Shown one piece after another: positions 18,306 to 26,460 of a stretch of 64,000 nt of DNA. The position numbers and the translations under genes are program-made. Origin of the DNA: AC-32 sp963736055. Its GTDB lineage: Bacteria > Actinomycetota > Thermoleophilia > Gaiellales > Gaiellaceae. Numbering within the stretch: the stretch's first letter is position 1; every line of letters starts with the position of its first letter. The notes below the pieces were generated by a model. The model was not told the DNA's origin, did not search any database, and saw only the letters and a program-made list of their open reading frames with translations. Location of the stretch: positions 186,001 through 250,000 of the forward strand of contig CAVTNM010000008.1 in assembly GCA_963736055.1 (NCBI GenBank). The letters are read 5' to 3'.

Positions 18306-18662
18306 TTACTTCCGGGCCCGGCCGAGCTTCCGCAGGGTGGTACCGGCACCGAGGAGCAGCGCCCCGCCGGCTGCCATCAGCGCGAGATCGACGCCCGTGA
18401 ACGGGAGCCCACCGCTCGCCTTGACTGCCTTCGAGCCGATTGCCTGCTCGACTGCGCCCTGCACCCCGACCTGCGGGTAGCCCTGGAGCGCCGCGTACTT
18501 CTGCGCGCGCTGCAGATCAGCCTGAGAGTACGCGTGGTCCAGACGACCGTTGTCCGCGTAGTCTCGGTAGATCTGCTGTGGGGTCGCGCCCAGCGCCGCC
18601 GGGACGACCAGCATCCCCACCGCGCAGACGGTTACCCCCAACACGATCAATCGACGCCACAT
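18306..18662 (-). CDS. Small surface protein with LPFTG sorting signal
   Basis: A 118 aa protein starting at ATG 18660-18662 with AGGAGGAGGGAG upstream. Residues 1-25 are a signal peptide (MWRRLIVLGVTVCAVGMLVV...ALGATP). The C-terminus has GGLPFTG, then a hydrophobic stretch and the basic tail RKLGRARK, the classical tripartite cell-wall sorting signal cut by sortase between T and G. The middle region (QIYRDYADNGRLDHAYSQAD) is short and helical. No sortase gene is in the window. Lying 28 bp before the sugar transferase, it may be co-transcribed with it. It could mark the cell surface or help polymer export. Function unknown. Confidence 0.8.
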   Translation of the reverse strand: MWRRLIVLGVTVCAVGMLVVPAALGATPQQIYRDYADNGRLDHAYSQADLQRAQKYAALQGYPQVGVQGAVEQAIGSKAVKASGGLPFTGVDLALMAAGGALLLGAGTTLRKLGRARK

Positions 18663-18809
18663 CTTGCTCTCCCTCCTCCTCTTCCCGGCCTGGGCCGAGA
18701 ACCGTGTTCCCCTCTCGAAAGCTTCCCCGCCCCGTGAGAGTCGCTGCAGGAACTGCCCCCCTTTCGACAATTCCATTCCGTCACGCGCAGTGCGCACGTG
18801 ACTCACCAC

Positions 18810-18838
18810 AACGTAGATGCGCGAAGCCTCCCTGGCAA
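18810..18838 (-). promoter_or_regulatory. Candidate promoter of the LPFTG gene
   Basis: Minus-strand TTGCCA (18833-18838), 17 bp spacer, TACGTT (18810-18815). It lies in the 260 bp divergent region between the LPFTG gene and the O-antigen-ligase-like gene and would give a leader of about 140 bases. Nothing else in 18663-18922 was supportable as a gene. Confidence 0.4.
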
Positions 18839-18922
18839 GGGTGATTTGTCGAGTCCGAAAACGCCTGTCCTCCGGAAGGATTCGCCAGCGGCGGGTACAA
18901 CTTGGCGCGACCCGGCCCGCGA

Positions 18923-20803
18923 ATGACATCAACGCCCATCTCGACGCAAGACGGAGTCGCGGGAAGGTCCCTTCCCGCGGTCCTGCTCGTGGTGGCCGCC
19001 TGCCTGCTGGCGTGGCTCGAAACCGGCAGCATCGACGCCGCAGACTGGCTGCTCTACGCGATTTTCGCGGCCCTGCTGCTCGCGCTCGTCTTCATCTCGG
19101 GATCGGCCATTGCGCCCAGCCCGCTCGCTCTCGTGGGCCTCGGCGCGTTGACAGGCTTCGCAGCCTGGCAGGCGATCTCGGCCGCCTGGTCGCCGTTGCC
19201 CTCTCTCGCGCGCGACGACGCGCTCCTGACGCTCTTCTACGTCACGGCTCTTTCGATCGGGCTCTTCACGATCCGGACGCGCCTCGACGGGGTGATCGCG
19301 ACGAGTGCCGTCGCCGCGGGGACCGGGACGCTCGCGGTCGCGACCGGCCTGGCCGTGCGGTACGGCTCCGACCCGGGCAGGTATCTCGTCGGCGACGGGC
19401 GGCTCGCGTGGCCGATCACCTACCCGAATGCGGCGGCCGCGATGTTCCTCGTCGGCCTCTGGCCCGCGCTCCTGGTGGCCGCGGAGCGGCGGCTGCCGGT
19501 GATCGTTCGGGCCCTCGCGCTGGGCTCCGCTGCCGCGGTCCTCGCCGCCTGGCTGATGACGCAGAGCAAGGGCGGCGGGATCGCCCTCGCCGTCTCGGCG
19601 GTCGTCGTTCTCGCAGTCGTCCCGGACCGGCTGCGGCTGCTCGTGCCGATCCTGATCGCGACCGCCCTGGTCGGGCCGCAGTTCGGGCCGCTGACCGCGC
19701 CGTTCAACGCGGACGCCGCCCTCGCCCACGTCGGCCGCCACGCGGCCTTCACCTTGCTCTGGCTGACCGCGGCGGCGGTGGTGGCAGGCGTCGTCTACGC
19801 CCTGGTGGACCGGCGCGTCGAGGTCCCGGCGCGCGCCAGCCGCGCCGCCGGCGTGCTCGCTCTCGCGGTCGTGGTGGCGACGGTGATCGCGGTCCCGGTC
19901 GCCTTCTTCGCGTCCGTCGACCACCCGGGCGGCTACTTCGGCGACCGCTGGCGCTCGTTCAAGCATGCGCCGCGGGACGAGTACGGCCGCACGCACTTCA
20001 TCAGCCTCGGCTCGAACCGGTACGACTTCTGGCGGGTCGCGCTGGTCGAGTTTCGCGACCACCCGCTCGCCGGGATCGGCGCGCGCGGGTTCGGCCCCGC
20101 CTATCTCGTCGAGCGCCGGAGCGGCGAGACGCCCGTGCGCGCGCACTCGATCGAGCTGGATGCGCTCAGCGAGCTCGGGATCGTCGGGCTGGTCCTGCTC
20201 GCCGCCGGCCTGCTCCCGTTCCTCCTGCTCTGCTTCCGGGGCCTGCGCCGCCGGAACCTGGCGGCGACTGCAGCCTTTGCGACCGCGGCCTACTGGCTCG
20301 TCCACGCCTCGGCCGACTGGAACTGGACCGTTCCTGCCGTCGGTCTTCCCTTCTTCCTCCTCCTGGGCGCAGGGGCCGCCTCGACAGGCGCGCGGACGCT
20401 GCGCCGCCGCGAGTGGTTGCCCGCCGCAGTCGCCGCGATCGCGGTCGCCGTGCTCGCGTTCGCGCCCCCGTGGCTGTCCTCCCGCCTCTCGGCCCACGCG
20501 CTCGAAGGCTCTTCGTCGGCCGCCTCGGACCTGCGCTGGGCCCGACGCCTCGACCCGCTCACGGTCCAGCCGTACGAGACCGAGGCGCACATCGCGTCCT
20601 CTCCTGCCGCGGCGATCCCGCCGCTGCGCAAGGCGGCCCGCAAGGAGCCGCGCGCGGTCGAGGTTCGCTTCGAGCTCGGCCTCGCCTACCTGGCCGCCAG
20701 GCGGCCTCGGGAAGCGCGGCGCGAGCTGCGGGCGGCGCTCAGGCTCGAGCCCGGCGCGGAGGCGATCGAGCGGGCTCTCAGAAGCGTCCCGCCCCGTAAG
20801 TAG
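18923..20803 (+). CDS. O-antigen ligase/polymerase-like membrane protein with TPR tail
   Basis: A 626 aa polytopic membrane protein of the Wzy/WaaL type. About twelve hydrophobic segments span residues 15-520. The large loop contains the SNRYDFWRVALVEFRDHPLAGIGARGFG block typical of O-antigen ligase-like proteins, followed by the HSIELDALSELGIVG motif. The last 90 residues (LRWARRLDPLT... to RRELRAALRLEPGAEAIE) form one or two TPR-like repeats outside the membrane. ATG 18923 was chosen; an in-frame TTG at 18902 would add seven residues. It opens the plus-strand cluster and likely polymerises or transfers the glycan at the outer membrane face. Confidence 0.85.
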   Translation: MTSTPISTQDGVAGRSLPAVLLVVAACLLAWLETGSIDAADWLLYAIFAALLLALVFISGSAIAPSPLALVGLGALTGFAAWQAISAAWSPLPSLARDDALLTLFYVTALSIGLFTIRTRLDGVIATSAVAAGTGTLAVATGLAVRYGSDPGRYLVGDGRLAWPITYPNAAAAMFLVGLWPALLVAAERRLPVIVRALALGSAAAVLAAWLMTQSKGGGIALAVSAVVVLAVVPDRLRLLVPILIATALVGPQFGPLTAPFNADAALAHVGRHAAFTLLWLTAAAVVAGVVYALVDRRVEVPARASRAAGVLALAVVVATVIAVPVAFFASVDHPGGYFGDRWRSFKHAPRDEYGRTHFISLGSNRYDFWRVALVEFRDHPLAGIGARGFGPAYLVERRSGETPVRAHSIELDALSELGIVGLVLLAAGLLPFLLLCFRGLRRRNLAATAAFATAAYWLVHASADWNWTVPAVGLPFFLLLGAGAASTGARTLRRREWLPAAVAAIAVAVLAFAPPWLSSRLSAHALEGSSSAASDLRWARRLDPLTVQPYETEAHIASSPAAAIPPLRKAARKEPRAVEVRFELGLAYLAARRPREARRELRAALRLEPGAEAIERALRSVPPRK

Positions 20804-20813
20804 GCTTGCGGGA

Positions 20814-21794
20814 GTGAGCGGAAAGGCACTCGTCACCGGCGGCGCCGGCTTCATCGGGTCGCATCTGAGCGAGCTGCTACTGGCGGCCGGCTGGGAGGTC
20901 TGGGCGCTCGACGACCTCTCGACCGGCAGCGGGGCCAACGTCGCCCACCTCGAGGAGCGGCGCGACTTCCACCTCGTGGTCGACTCCGTGCTCTCGTCCT
21001 CGACGGTCAACGAGCTCGTGAACAAGTGCGACGTGGTCTTCCACCTGGCGGCCGCGGTCGGCGTGCGGCTGATCGTCGAGCAGCCGGTGCACACGATGGT
21101 GACGAACGTGCAGGGGACGGAGAACGTGCTCGACCACGCAAGCCGCTTCGGCAAGCGAGTGATCGTCGCCTCGAGCTCGGAGGTCTACGGCGACCACCGC
21201 GAGGAGAAGCCGCTCGAGGAGACCGCGCGCAGGATCTACGGGCCGACCACCGCCCGCCGCTGGCTCTACGCCGACTCGAAGGCGATGGACGAGCACCTCG
21301 CGCTCGGGTTCCACAGCGAGCGCGACCTCGACTGCGTGATCGTGCGGCTATTCAACACCGTCGGCCCGCGCCAGAGCGGGCAGTACGGAATGGTGATCCC
21401 CCGCTTCGTCGAGAAGGCCCTGGCGGGCGAGCCGCTCGAGATCCACGGCGACGGCACCCAGACCCGCTGCTTCTGCCACGTGGCGGACACGATCCGCGCC
21501 CTCAAGGGCCTGATGGACGAGGGCTCGGTCTCGGGCGAGATCTTCAATGTCGGCTCGACCGAGCGGATCGCGATCGCGGCGCTTGCCGAGCGCGTGATCG
21601 CCGCGACGGGCTCGAGCTCCGAGACGGTGTTCATCCCCTACGACCGCGTCTACGGCCAGGGCATCGAGGACATGCTCCACCGGATTCCGGCCACGGAGAA
21701 GGTGCGCGCGGCGATCGGCTGGACCCCGGAGCACGATCTCGACCGGATCCTCGCCGACGTGATCGCCGAACGGCGGGCTTCTGTGGCGGCCTAA
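20814..21794 (+). CDS. NAD-dependent nucleotide-sugar epimerase/decarboxylase
   Basis: Extended SDR enzyme of 326 aa acting on a UDP- or GDP-sugar. NAD-binding GGAGFIGSHL lies at the N-terminus, DDLSTG binds the ribose, the catalytic Ser is in ASSSEVYG, and Tyr and Lys are in YADSKAMDE. The FNTVGPRQSGQYGMVIPRFV block is like UDP-glucuronate decarboxylases and 4-epimerases. Start GTG 20814 is 10 bp after the preceding stop. The following gene makes a sugar uronate, so a product such as a UDP-pentose or epimerised uronate is plausible but not proven. Confidence 0.87.
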   Translation: MSGKALVTGGAGFIGSHLSELLLAAGWEVWALDDLSTGSGANVAHLEERRDFHLVVDSVLSSSTVNELVNKCDVVFHLAAAVGVRLIVEQPVHTMVTNVQGTENVLDHASRFGKRVIVASSSEVYGDHREEKPLEETARRIYGPTTARRWLYADSKAMDEHLALGFHSERDLDCVIVRLFNTVGPRQSGQYGMVIPRFVEKALAGEPLEIHGDGTQTRCFCHVADTIRALKGLMDEGSVSGEIFNVGSTERIAIAALAERVIAATGSSSETVFIPYDRVYGQGIEDMLHRIPATEKVRAAIGWTPEHDLDRILADVIAERRASVAA

Positions 21795-21814
21795 GCCGGC
21801 CGATACCGACACCG

Positions 21815-23137
21815 ATGCGGATCTCCATCTTCGGGCTGGGGTACGTGGGGACCGTCTGTGCGGCTTCGCTCGCGCGGTTCGGCTTCGACGTGGTCGGCGT
21901 CGACGTCAACGAGACGAAGAACGCGCAGATCAACGAGGGGCGCAGCCCGATCGTCGAGCCGGGGCTCGGGGAGCTGATCCGGGAAGCGGTCGAGACCGAG
22001 CGGCTGTCGGCCACCTCCGACCACGAGCAGGCCCTCGCGTCGTCGGACCTCTCGCTGGTCTGCGTCGGCACCCCCAGCCGGCCCAACGGCAGCCTCGACA
22101 CAAGTCACGTCGAGGGCGTCGTCCGGACGATCGGCGGCCACTTGCGTGCCCGCGAAAACCGTCACACCGTCGTCATCCGCAGCACGCTGCTGCCCGGGAC
22201 GACGCTCGGTCGCCTGGGGCCGCTGCTCGAGGAGGAGTCGGGCAAGCGCTGCGGCGAGGAGATCGGGCTCGCCTACAACCCCGAGTTCCTGCGCGAGGGG
22301 TCGGCGATCGCCGATTTCCTGGACCCGCCCTACACGCTCGTCGGTGGGCTCGACGGCGCGAGCACCGACGCCACGGCCGGCCTCTACGCCGACCTGGACG
22401 CCCCGCTCCACCGGATCTCGATCCCGGAGGCCGAGATGGCCAAGTACGCCGCCAACGCCTTCCACGCGGCCAAGATCGTCTTCGCCAACGAGATCGCCAA
22501 CTTCAGCAAGGCGTCCGGAGTCGATGGCCGGCGCGTGATGGAGCTGCTCGTACAGGACAGACGCCTGAACATCTCACCGGCCTACCTCCGCCCGGGGTTC
22601 GCCTACGGCGGGTCGTGCCTGCCGAAGGACGTGCGCGCCCTCCTGCATGCCGCCCGGCAGGGCGACGTCGACCTGCCGCTGCTCGAGAGCGTCCAGGAGT
22701 CGAACGCCGTCCAGCTGCGGCGCGGGATCGAGCTCGTCCTGGCGCAACCCGGCAAGCGCGTGTGCGTGCTCGGTCTGAGCTTCAAGGCCGGGACCGACGA
22801 CCTGCGCGAGAGCCCGGTGGTGCAGCTCGTCGAGACGCTGCTCGGCAAGGGGTACGAGGTCCGGATCTACGACGGCAACGTCAATGTCGCGCGCGTGCTC
22901 GGAACGAACCGCGAGTACATCGAGGCGGTCCTCCCGCACCTGGCCGACCTGATGGGCGACGACGCGGAGGCGCTGCTGGACGGCTGCGACACCATCGTGG
23001 TCGGCAACGACAGCCCCGAGTTCGCCGGGCTCGTCGCCGGCTCGGACGCGCAGGCCGTCGTGGACCTGGTCTCGCTCCGGCTCTCCGACGAGCAGCTGCG
23101 ATCGCTCGGAGAGCGCTACCGAGGGGTCTCGTGGTGA
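21815..23137 (+). CDS. Nucleotide-sugar dehydrogenase, GDP-mannose 6-dehydrogenase type
   Basis: Oxidises the C6 hydroxyl of a nucleotide sugar to a carboxylate in two NAD-dependent steps. The 440 aa protein has the N-terminal GLGYVGTVCAASLARFG, the substrate region YNPEFLREGSAI, the catalytic cysteine in GFAYGGSCLPKD, and the C-terminal GLSFKAGTDDLRESP domain. The NISPAYLRPGFAYGGSC block and the NVNVARVLGTNREYI segment resemble AlgD (GDP-mannose) more than UDP-glucose dehydrogenases, but substrate choice remains inference. Its stop overlaps the next gene's start. Confidence 0.92.
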   Translation: MRISIFGLGYVGTVCAASLARFGFDVVGVDVNETKNAQINEGRSPIVEPGLGELIREAVETERLSATSDHEQALASSDLSLVCVGTPSRPNGSLDTSHVEGVVRTIGGHLRARENRHTVVIRSTLLPGTTLGRLGPLLEEESGKRCGEEIGLAYNPEFLREGSAIADFLDPPYTLVGGLDGASTDATAGLYADLDAPLHRISIPEAEMAKYAANAFHAAKIVFANEIANFSKASGVDGRRVMELLVQDRRLNISPAYLRPGFAYGGSCLPKDVRALLHAARQGDVDLPLLESVQESNAVQLRRGIELVLAQPGKRVCVLGLSFKAGTDDLRESPVVQLVETLLGKGYEVRIYDGNVNVARVLGTNREYIEAVLPHLADLMGDDAEALLDGCDTIVVGNDSPEFAGLVAGSDAQAVVDLVSLRLSDEQLRSLGERYRGVSW

Positions 23138-24384
23138 GCGTGCGGCTGCTCGTGATCAGCCAGCAGTTCTCGCCGGAGATGGGCGCGCTGCCGAACCGTC
23201 TCTACCCGCTCACACGCCACCTCGCCGCGCAGGGTCACGACGTCTATGTCGCCACCGGCATGCCGAACTACCCGAAGGGCAAGGTATTCCCGGCCTACCG
23301 CGGCAAGCGCTTCCTGCGCGAGGCGCTCGACGGGGCGACGGTGCTGCGAACGGCGTACTTCACCGCGCCGCGCAACGTCTCGAAGCCCTCCCAGCTGCTG
23401 AGCTACCTCAGCTTCCTGCCCGCAGTGCTGCACAGCGGCTGGCGGGCGGGGCAGGTGGACGTCGTCTTCGTCACTTCACCGCCGATCTTTCCCGCGCTCC
23501 CGGCGATCCTGCTCGCGAAGCTCCGCCGCGCGAAGCTGCTCGTCGACCTGCGCGACCTGTGGCCCGACGAGGTCGTCGCCGTCGGCGCGGCCAGGGAAGG
23601 CTCGCTCTCGATTCGCCTGCTGCGCCTGATCGAGCGGTTGATGTACCGGTCCGCCGACGTCGTCACGTGCACGACCCGCGCCTTCGAGGACACGGTCGCC
23701 GAGCGCGGCGTTGGAGCGGAGAAGCGGCGGCTGCTGCCGAACGGCGCGGACGTCGAGCTCTTTCGGCCGCTCCCGCGCGACAACGAGGTCGCCGCGCAGT
23801 ACCCGTTCGGGGACCGCTTCGTCGTCATGTATTCGGGCCTGCTGGGCATCAAGCACGGGCTCGAGACGATCCTCGACGCGGCCGAGCTCCTGCGCGGCCA
23901 CGAGGACATCGTCTTCTTCATCCGCGGCGAGGGGCCGCGCCGGCAGGCACTCGAGGAGCGGGTCGCCGAGCTCGGCCTCCGGAACGTCGTCTTCGGCGGC
24001 GAGCGGCCGATCGAGGAGGTACCGATGCTCCTGGCACGCGCGGATGTCTGCGTGACCAACCTCCTGCCCGACCCCTACCTGGAGAAGATCGTCTCGGTGA
24101 AGGTGTTCGAGTACCTGGCCTGCGAGAAGCCGGTCGTCGGGGCGCTGCGCGGCGAGGGGGCGCGGGTGCTGGATGCCTCCGGCGGCGGGATCACCGTCCC
24201 TCCGGGCGACGCCGAGGCGATGGCCGCCGCGATCCTCGAGTTGCACGACGATCCCGAGCGCCGCGAGACCCTGGGCAAGGCAGGCCGCCGCTTCGTGGAG
24301 GAGCACTACTCGAGGGCGGTGATCGCGGCGACCCTCGAGCAGCTCCTCGGCGAGCTGACGGCCGGGCAGAACGGCAGCGGCTGA
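23134..24384 (+). CDS. Glycosyltransferase family 4, WbuB-like
   Basis: GT-B fold transferase of 416 aa adding a sugar to the lipid-linked repeat unit on the cytoplasmic side. The N-terminal block QQFSPEMGALPNRLYPLTRH and the motif LVDLRDLWPDEVVAVG match WbuB/fucosamine-type transferases. The C-terminal nucleotide-sugar site has FEYLACEKPVVGAL after the acidic EKIVSVK. Three GTG codons compete at 23131, 23134 and 23140; 23134 gives the GTGA overlap with the previous stop. Confidence 0.88.
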   Translation: MSVRLLVISQQFSPEMGALPNRLYPLTRHLAAQGHDVYVATGMPNYPKGKVFPAYRGKRFLREALDGATVLRTAYFTAPRNVSKPSQLLSYLSFLPAVLHSGWRAGQVDVVFVTSPPIFPALPAILLAKLRRAKLLVDLRDLWPDEVVAVGAAREGSLSIRLLRLIERLMYRSADVVTCTTRAFEDTVAERGVGAEKRRLLPNGADVELFRPLPRDNEVAAQYPFGDRFVVMYSGLLGIKHGLETILDAAELLRGHEDIVFFIRGEGPRRQALEERVAELGLRNVVFGGERPIEEVPMLLARADVCVTNLLPDPYLEKIVSVKVFEYLACEKPVVGALRGEGARVLDASGGGITVPPGDAEAMAAAILELHDDPERRETLGKAGRRFVEEHYSRAVIAATLEQLLGELTAGQNGSG

Positions 24385-24391
24385 CGCGCAC

Positions 24392-25555
24392 GTGAAGCTC
24401 GTCTACGTGACCTCGAGCCTGCCGCACGGGCCCCTCGAGGCGTTCGTGCTGCCGGAGATCGCCGCGCTCGAGCGTCTCGGGCACGAGGTCTGGGTCGTGC
24501 CGATGTACCCGCGCGGCGAGCGGCTGCACGCTGACGCCGAGCCGCATCTCGACCGGACCGTGAGCGAGCCTCTCTTCTCGCGCAAGATCGCCGGAGCGGC
24601 CGTGCGGGAGCTTCCTGGCTCACCGCGCCGCGCGCTCTCGCTGCTCGGACGGGCAGCCGCGACCCGGCCGCGGATCGCCGCGAAGAACCTGAGCGTCTAC
24701 CCGAAGGGCCTCTGGCTCGCGCGCCGGGTCCGCGGGCTCGGCGCGGAGCACGTCCATGCGCACTGGGCGTCCGTCAGCTCGACGCTCGCGATGACGGCGG
24801 CCGAGCTGGCCAACGTTCCCTGGAGCTTCACCGCCCACCGCTGGGACATCCGGGAGAGCAACCTCCTCCGCGCCAAGGCGCGCTCGGCCTGCTTCACGCG
24901 CGCGATCAGCGAGGCGGGCGCGCAAGAGCTGCGCGAGCGAGTCGGCCTCCCGAGTTGGAGCCCGGTAGTCCTGAGGATGGGCGTCGACCTTCCGGCCGCG
25001 ACCGCAACCGCCCGCGCGGAGGGGCCGCTGAGGCTGCTCACCGCCGCGAACCTCCTCCCGGTCAAGGGCCACCGGTACCTGCTGGAGGCGCTCGACGGCC
25101 TGGACGACGTCGCGCTGGAGATCGCGGGCGCCGGGCCACTGCGTGGCGAGCTGGAGGAGCGCTCCCGCGGCCTGCGTGTGACCTTTCTCGGCGCGGTCTC
25201 GCACACGCAGGTCCTGGAAGGCCTGCGAGACGGCCGCTGGGACGCAGTCGTGCTTCCGAGCATCCCTACCGACGAAGGCGACCAGGAAGGCGTTCCCGTT
25301 TCGCTGATCGAAGCGATGGCCGCCGGCGTGCCCGTGGTGTCGACCCTCTCCGGCTCGATCCCCGAGCTCGTCACCGACGGCGCCGGGCTGCTCGTGCCGC
25401 CGCGCGACCCTGCCGCCCTCGCCGCGGCGCTCGAGCGCCTGCGCGACCCGGAGCTTCGCCGCCGGCTGGCCGCGGCCGGGCGGGCCCGGGTCGAGGCGGA
25501 GTTCGACGTCGAGCGCGTGGCCGCCGAGCTGGCGGCGCGCTTCGCCGCCTGCTAG
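24392..25555 (+). CDS. Glycosyltransferase family 4
   Basis: A 387 aa GT-B transferase, GTG start. The N-terminal VYVTSSLPHGPLEAFVLPEI and the central HVHAHWASVSSTLAM and SFTAHRWDI segments match the colanic-acid-type GT4 group. The donor site shows EGVPVSLIEAMAAGVPVVST (the E-x7-E pattern) followed by IPELV. Acceptor and sugar are unknown. It starts 7 bp after the previous gene. Its TAG stop is the first part of the dispersed repeat copy B. Confidence 0.88.
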   Translation: MKLVYVTSSLPHGPLEAFVLPEIAALERLGHEVWVVPMYPRGERLHADAEPHLDRTVSEPLFSRKIAGAAVRELPGSPRRALSLLGRAAATRPRIAAKNLSVYPKGLWLARRVRGLGAEHVHAHWASVSSTLAMTAAELANVPWSFTAHRWDIRESNLLRAKARSACFTRAISEAGAQELRERVGLPSWSPVVLRMGVDLPAATATARAEGPLRLLTAANLLPVKGHRYLLEALDGLDDVALEIAGAGPLRGELEERSRGLRVTFLGAVSHTQVLEGLRDGRWDAVVLPSIPTDEGDQEGVPVSLIEAMAAGVPVVSTLSGSIPELVTDGAGLLVPPRDPAALAAALERLRDPELRRRLAAAGRARVEAEFDVERVAAELAARFAAC

Positions 25556-25587
25556 GAGGTTTGGCGGAATAGCGCTCGTCGCCGGGG
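25552..25587 (+). repeat. Dispersed CTAGGAGG repeat, copy B
   Basis: 36 nt element beginning CTAGGAGGTTTGGCGGAATA and ending CGCTCGTCGCCGGGG, homologous to copy A at 15002-15038. It begins at the stop codon of the glycosyltransferase and lies in the 78 bp gap between two convergent genes. The far end of the gap carries the inverse sequence CTCCTAG at 25631-25637. Confidence 0.6.
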
Positions 25588-25606
25588 CGAGCAGCGCGGC
25601 CCGGCG
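25580..25606. terminator. Hairpin between convergent genes
   Basis: CGCCGGG (25580-25586) pairs with CCCGGCG (25600-25606) over a 13 base loop. Position between convergent stops makes a shared terminator likely. It overlaps the end of repeat copy B. Confidence 0.4.
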
Positions 25607-25633
25607 GCACAGTCGGTATTTCGTCAAGCGCTC

Positions 25634-26437
25634 CTAGTCCAGCCAGGCCCGCTGCATCCGGGCGGGTCGCAGGAGCCGCTTGACCGCGCGTCTCGGCCGG
25701 TCGACCAGCCGGAACGCGCCGCTGCGCTGCAGCGCCCGCACGGGGCGCAAGACCTTGATCCGGAAGCTGACCGGCCCGTCGCTGTGCCAGACCCCGGTGC
25801 GCGGCCACGAAAGCGCGGACGCCCGGTCGAAGCTCGTCGGCAGGCCGCAGGCGGCCCGATACCCGGCCTCGCCGGCCGCACGCACGACCCGGTCGTCCGC
25901 CTCGCCGAAGGGATACGCGAGCGAGTCGCAGCGCGCGCCGAGCTCCGCCTCGAGCCGCTCCCTGGACCCGCGCAGCTCGGCGGCGAGCTCTTCGTCGTCG
26001 AGCTCCACGAGCCGCGGATGCGTGCGCGTGTGGGAGCCGATCTCCCAGCCCTCGCCACTCAGCTCTCGAAGCTCCTGCCAGGTCAGCGGAACGAGCTCGC
26101 GCTCGTGCTCGCCACCGAGCCACTGCTCGATCCCACGCCAGCGCATCGGGCCGTCGGAGCCGACGAGCTCGGTCGGGACGAAGACCGTCGCGGGCAGCGC
26201 CAGCTCCGCGAGCACCGGCCGGGCACGCTCCAGCACCGAGCGCATCCCGTCGTCGAAGGTGACCGCGAGCGTGCGAGGGTGCGGAGCCGAGGTGGCAGCC
26301 TCGGTGAAGGTCGCGCCGCGGTAGCCGCGTCCGACGAGCGTTCGCAGCTGCTGCTCGAAGCGCTCAGGGGTCACCGACAGCTGGGCCGTCCAGTCCGGGC
26401 TGACGGCGTGGTAACAGAGGACGACGACGTCACTCAT
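25634..26437 (-). CDS. Polysaccharide deacetylase (NodB domain)
   Basis: Carbohydrate esterase family 4, 267 aa. Metal and catalytic motifs are visible: TFDDGMRSVLERARPVL (motif 1), IGSHTRTHPRL (motif 2, His ligands) and SLAYPFGEADDRV (motif 3). It starts MSDVVVLCYHAVS, the usual N-terminus of this family, without a signal peptide, and ends in a basic tail (RRAVKRLLRPARMQR) that might touch the membrane. It likely removes N-acetyl groups from an amino sugar of the cluster's glycan. It is the only minus-strand gene among the transferases here. Confidence 0.9.
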   Translation of the reverse strand: MSDVVVLCYHAVSPDWTAQLSVTPERFEQQLRTLVGRGYRGATFTEAATSAPHPRTLAVTFDDGMRSVLERARPVLAELALPATVFVPTELVGSDGPMRWRGIEQWLGGEHERELVPLTWQELRELSGEGWEIGSHTRTHPRLVELDDEELAAELRGSRERLEAELGARCDSLAYPFGEADDRVVRAAGEAGYRAACGLPTSFDRASALSWPRTGVWHSDGPVSFRIKVLRPVRALQRSGAFRLVDRPRRAVKRLLRPARMQRAWLD

Positions 26438-26460
26438 GCGCTGATGATGAAACTACGGTC

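Noticed and set aside
18663..18922. Possible c-di-AMP or c-di-GMP riboswitch in the divergent region
   Set aside because: DisA in the window made this attractive, but the conserved cores of the ydaO and GEMM classes are not present.
18929..21154. A 741-codon open frame opposite the ligase and epimerase genes
   Set aside because: Arg/Gly/Asp-rich shadow; the plus-strand frames contain membrane helices and SDR motifs.
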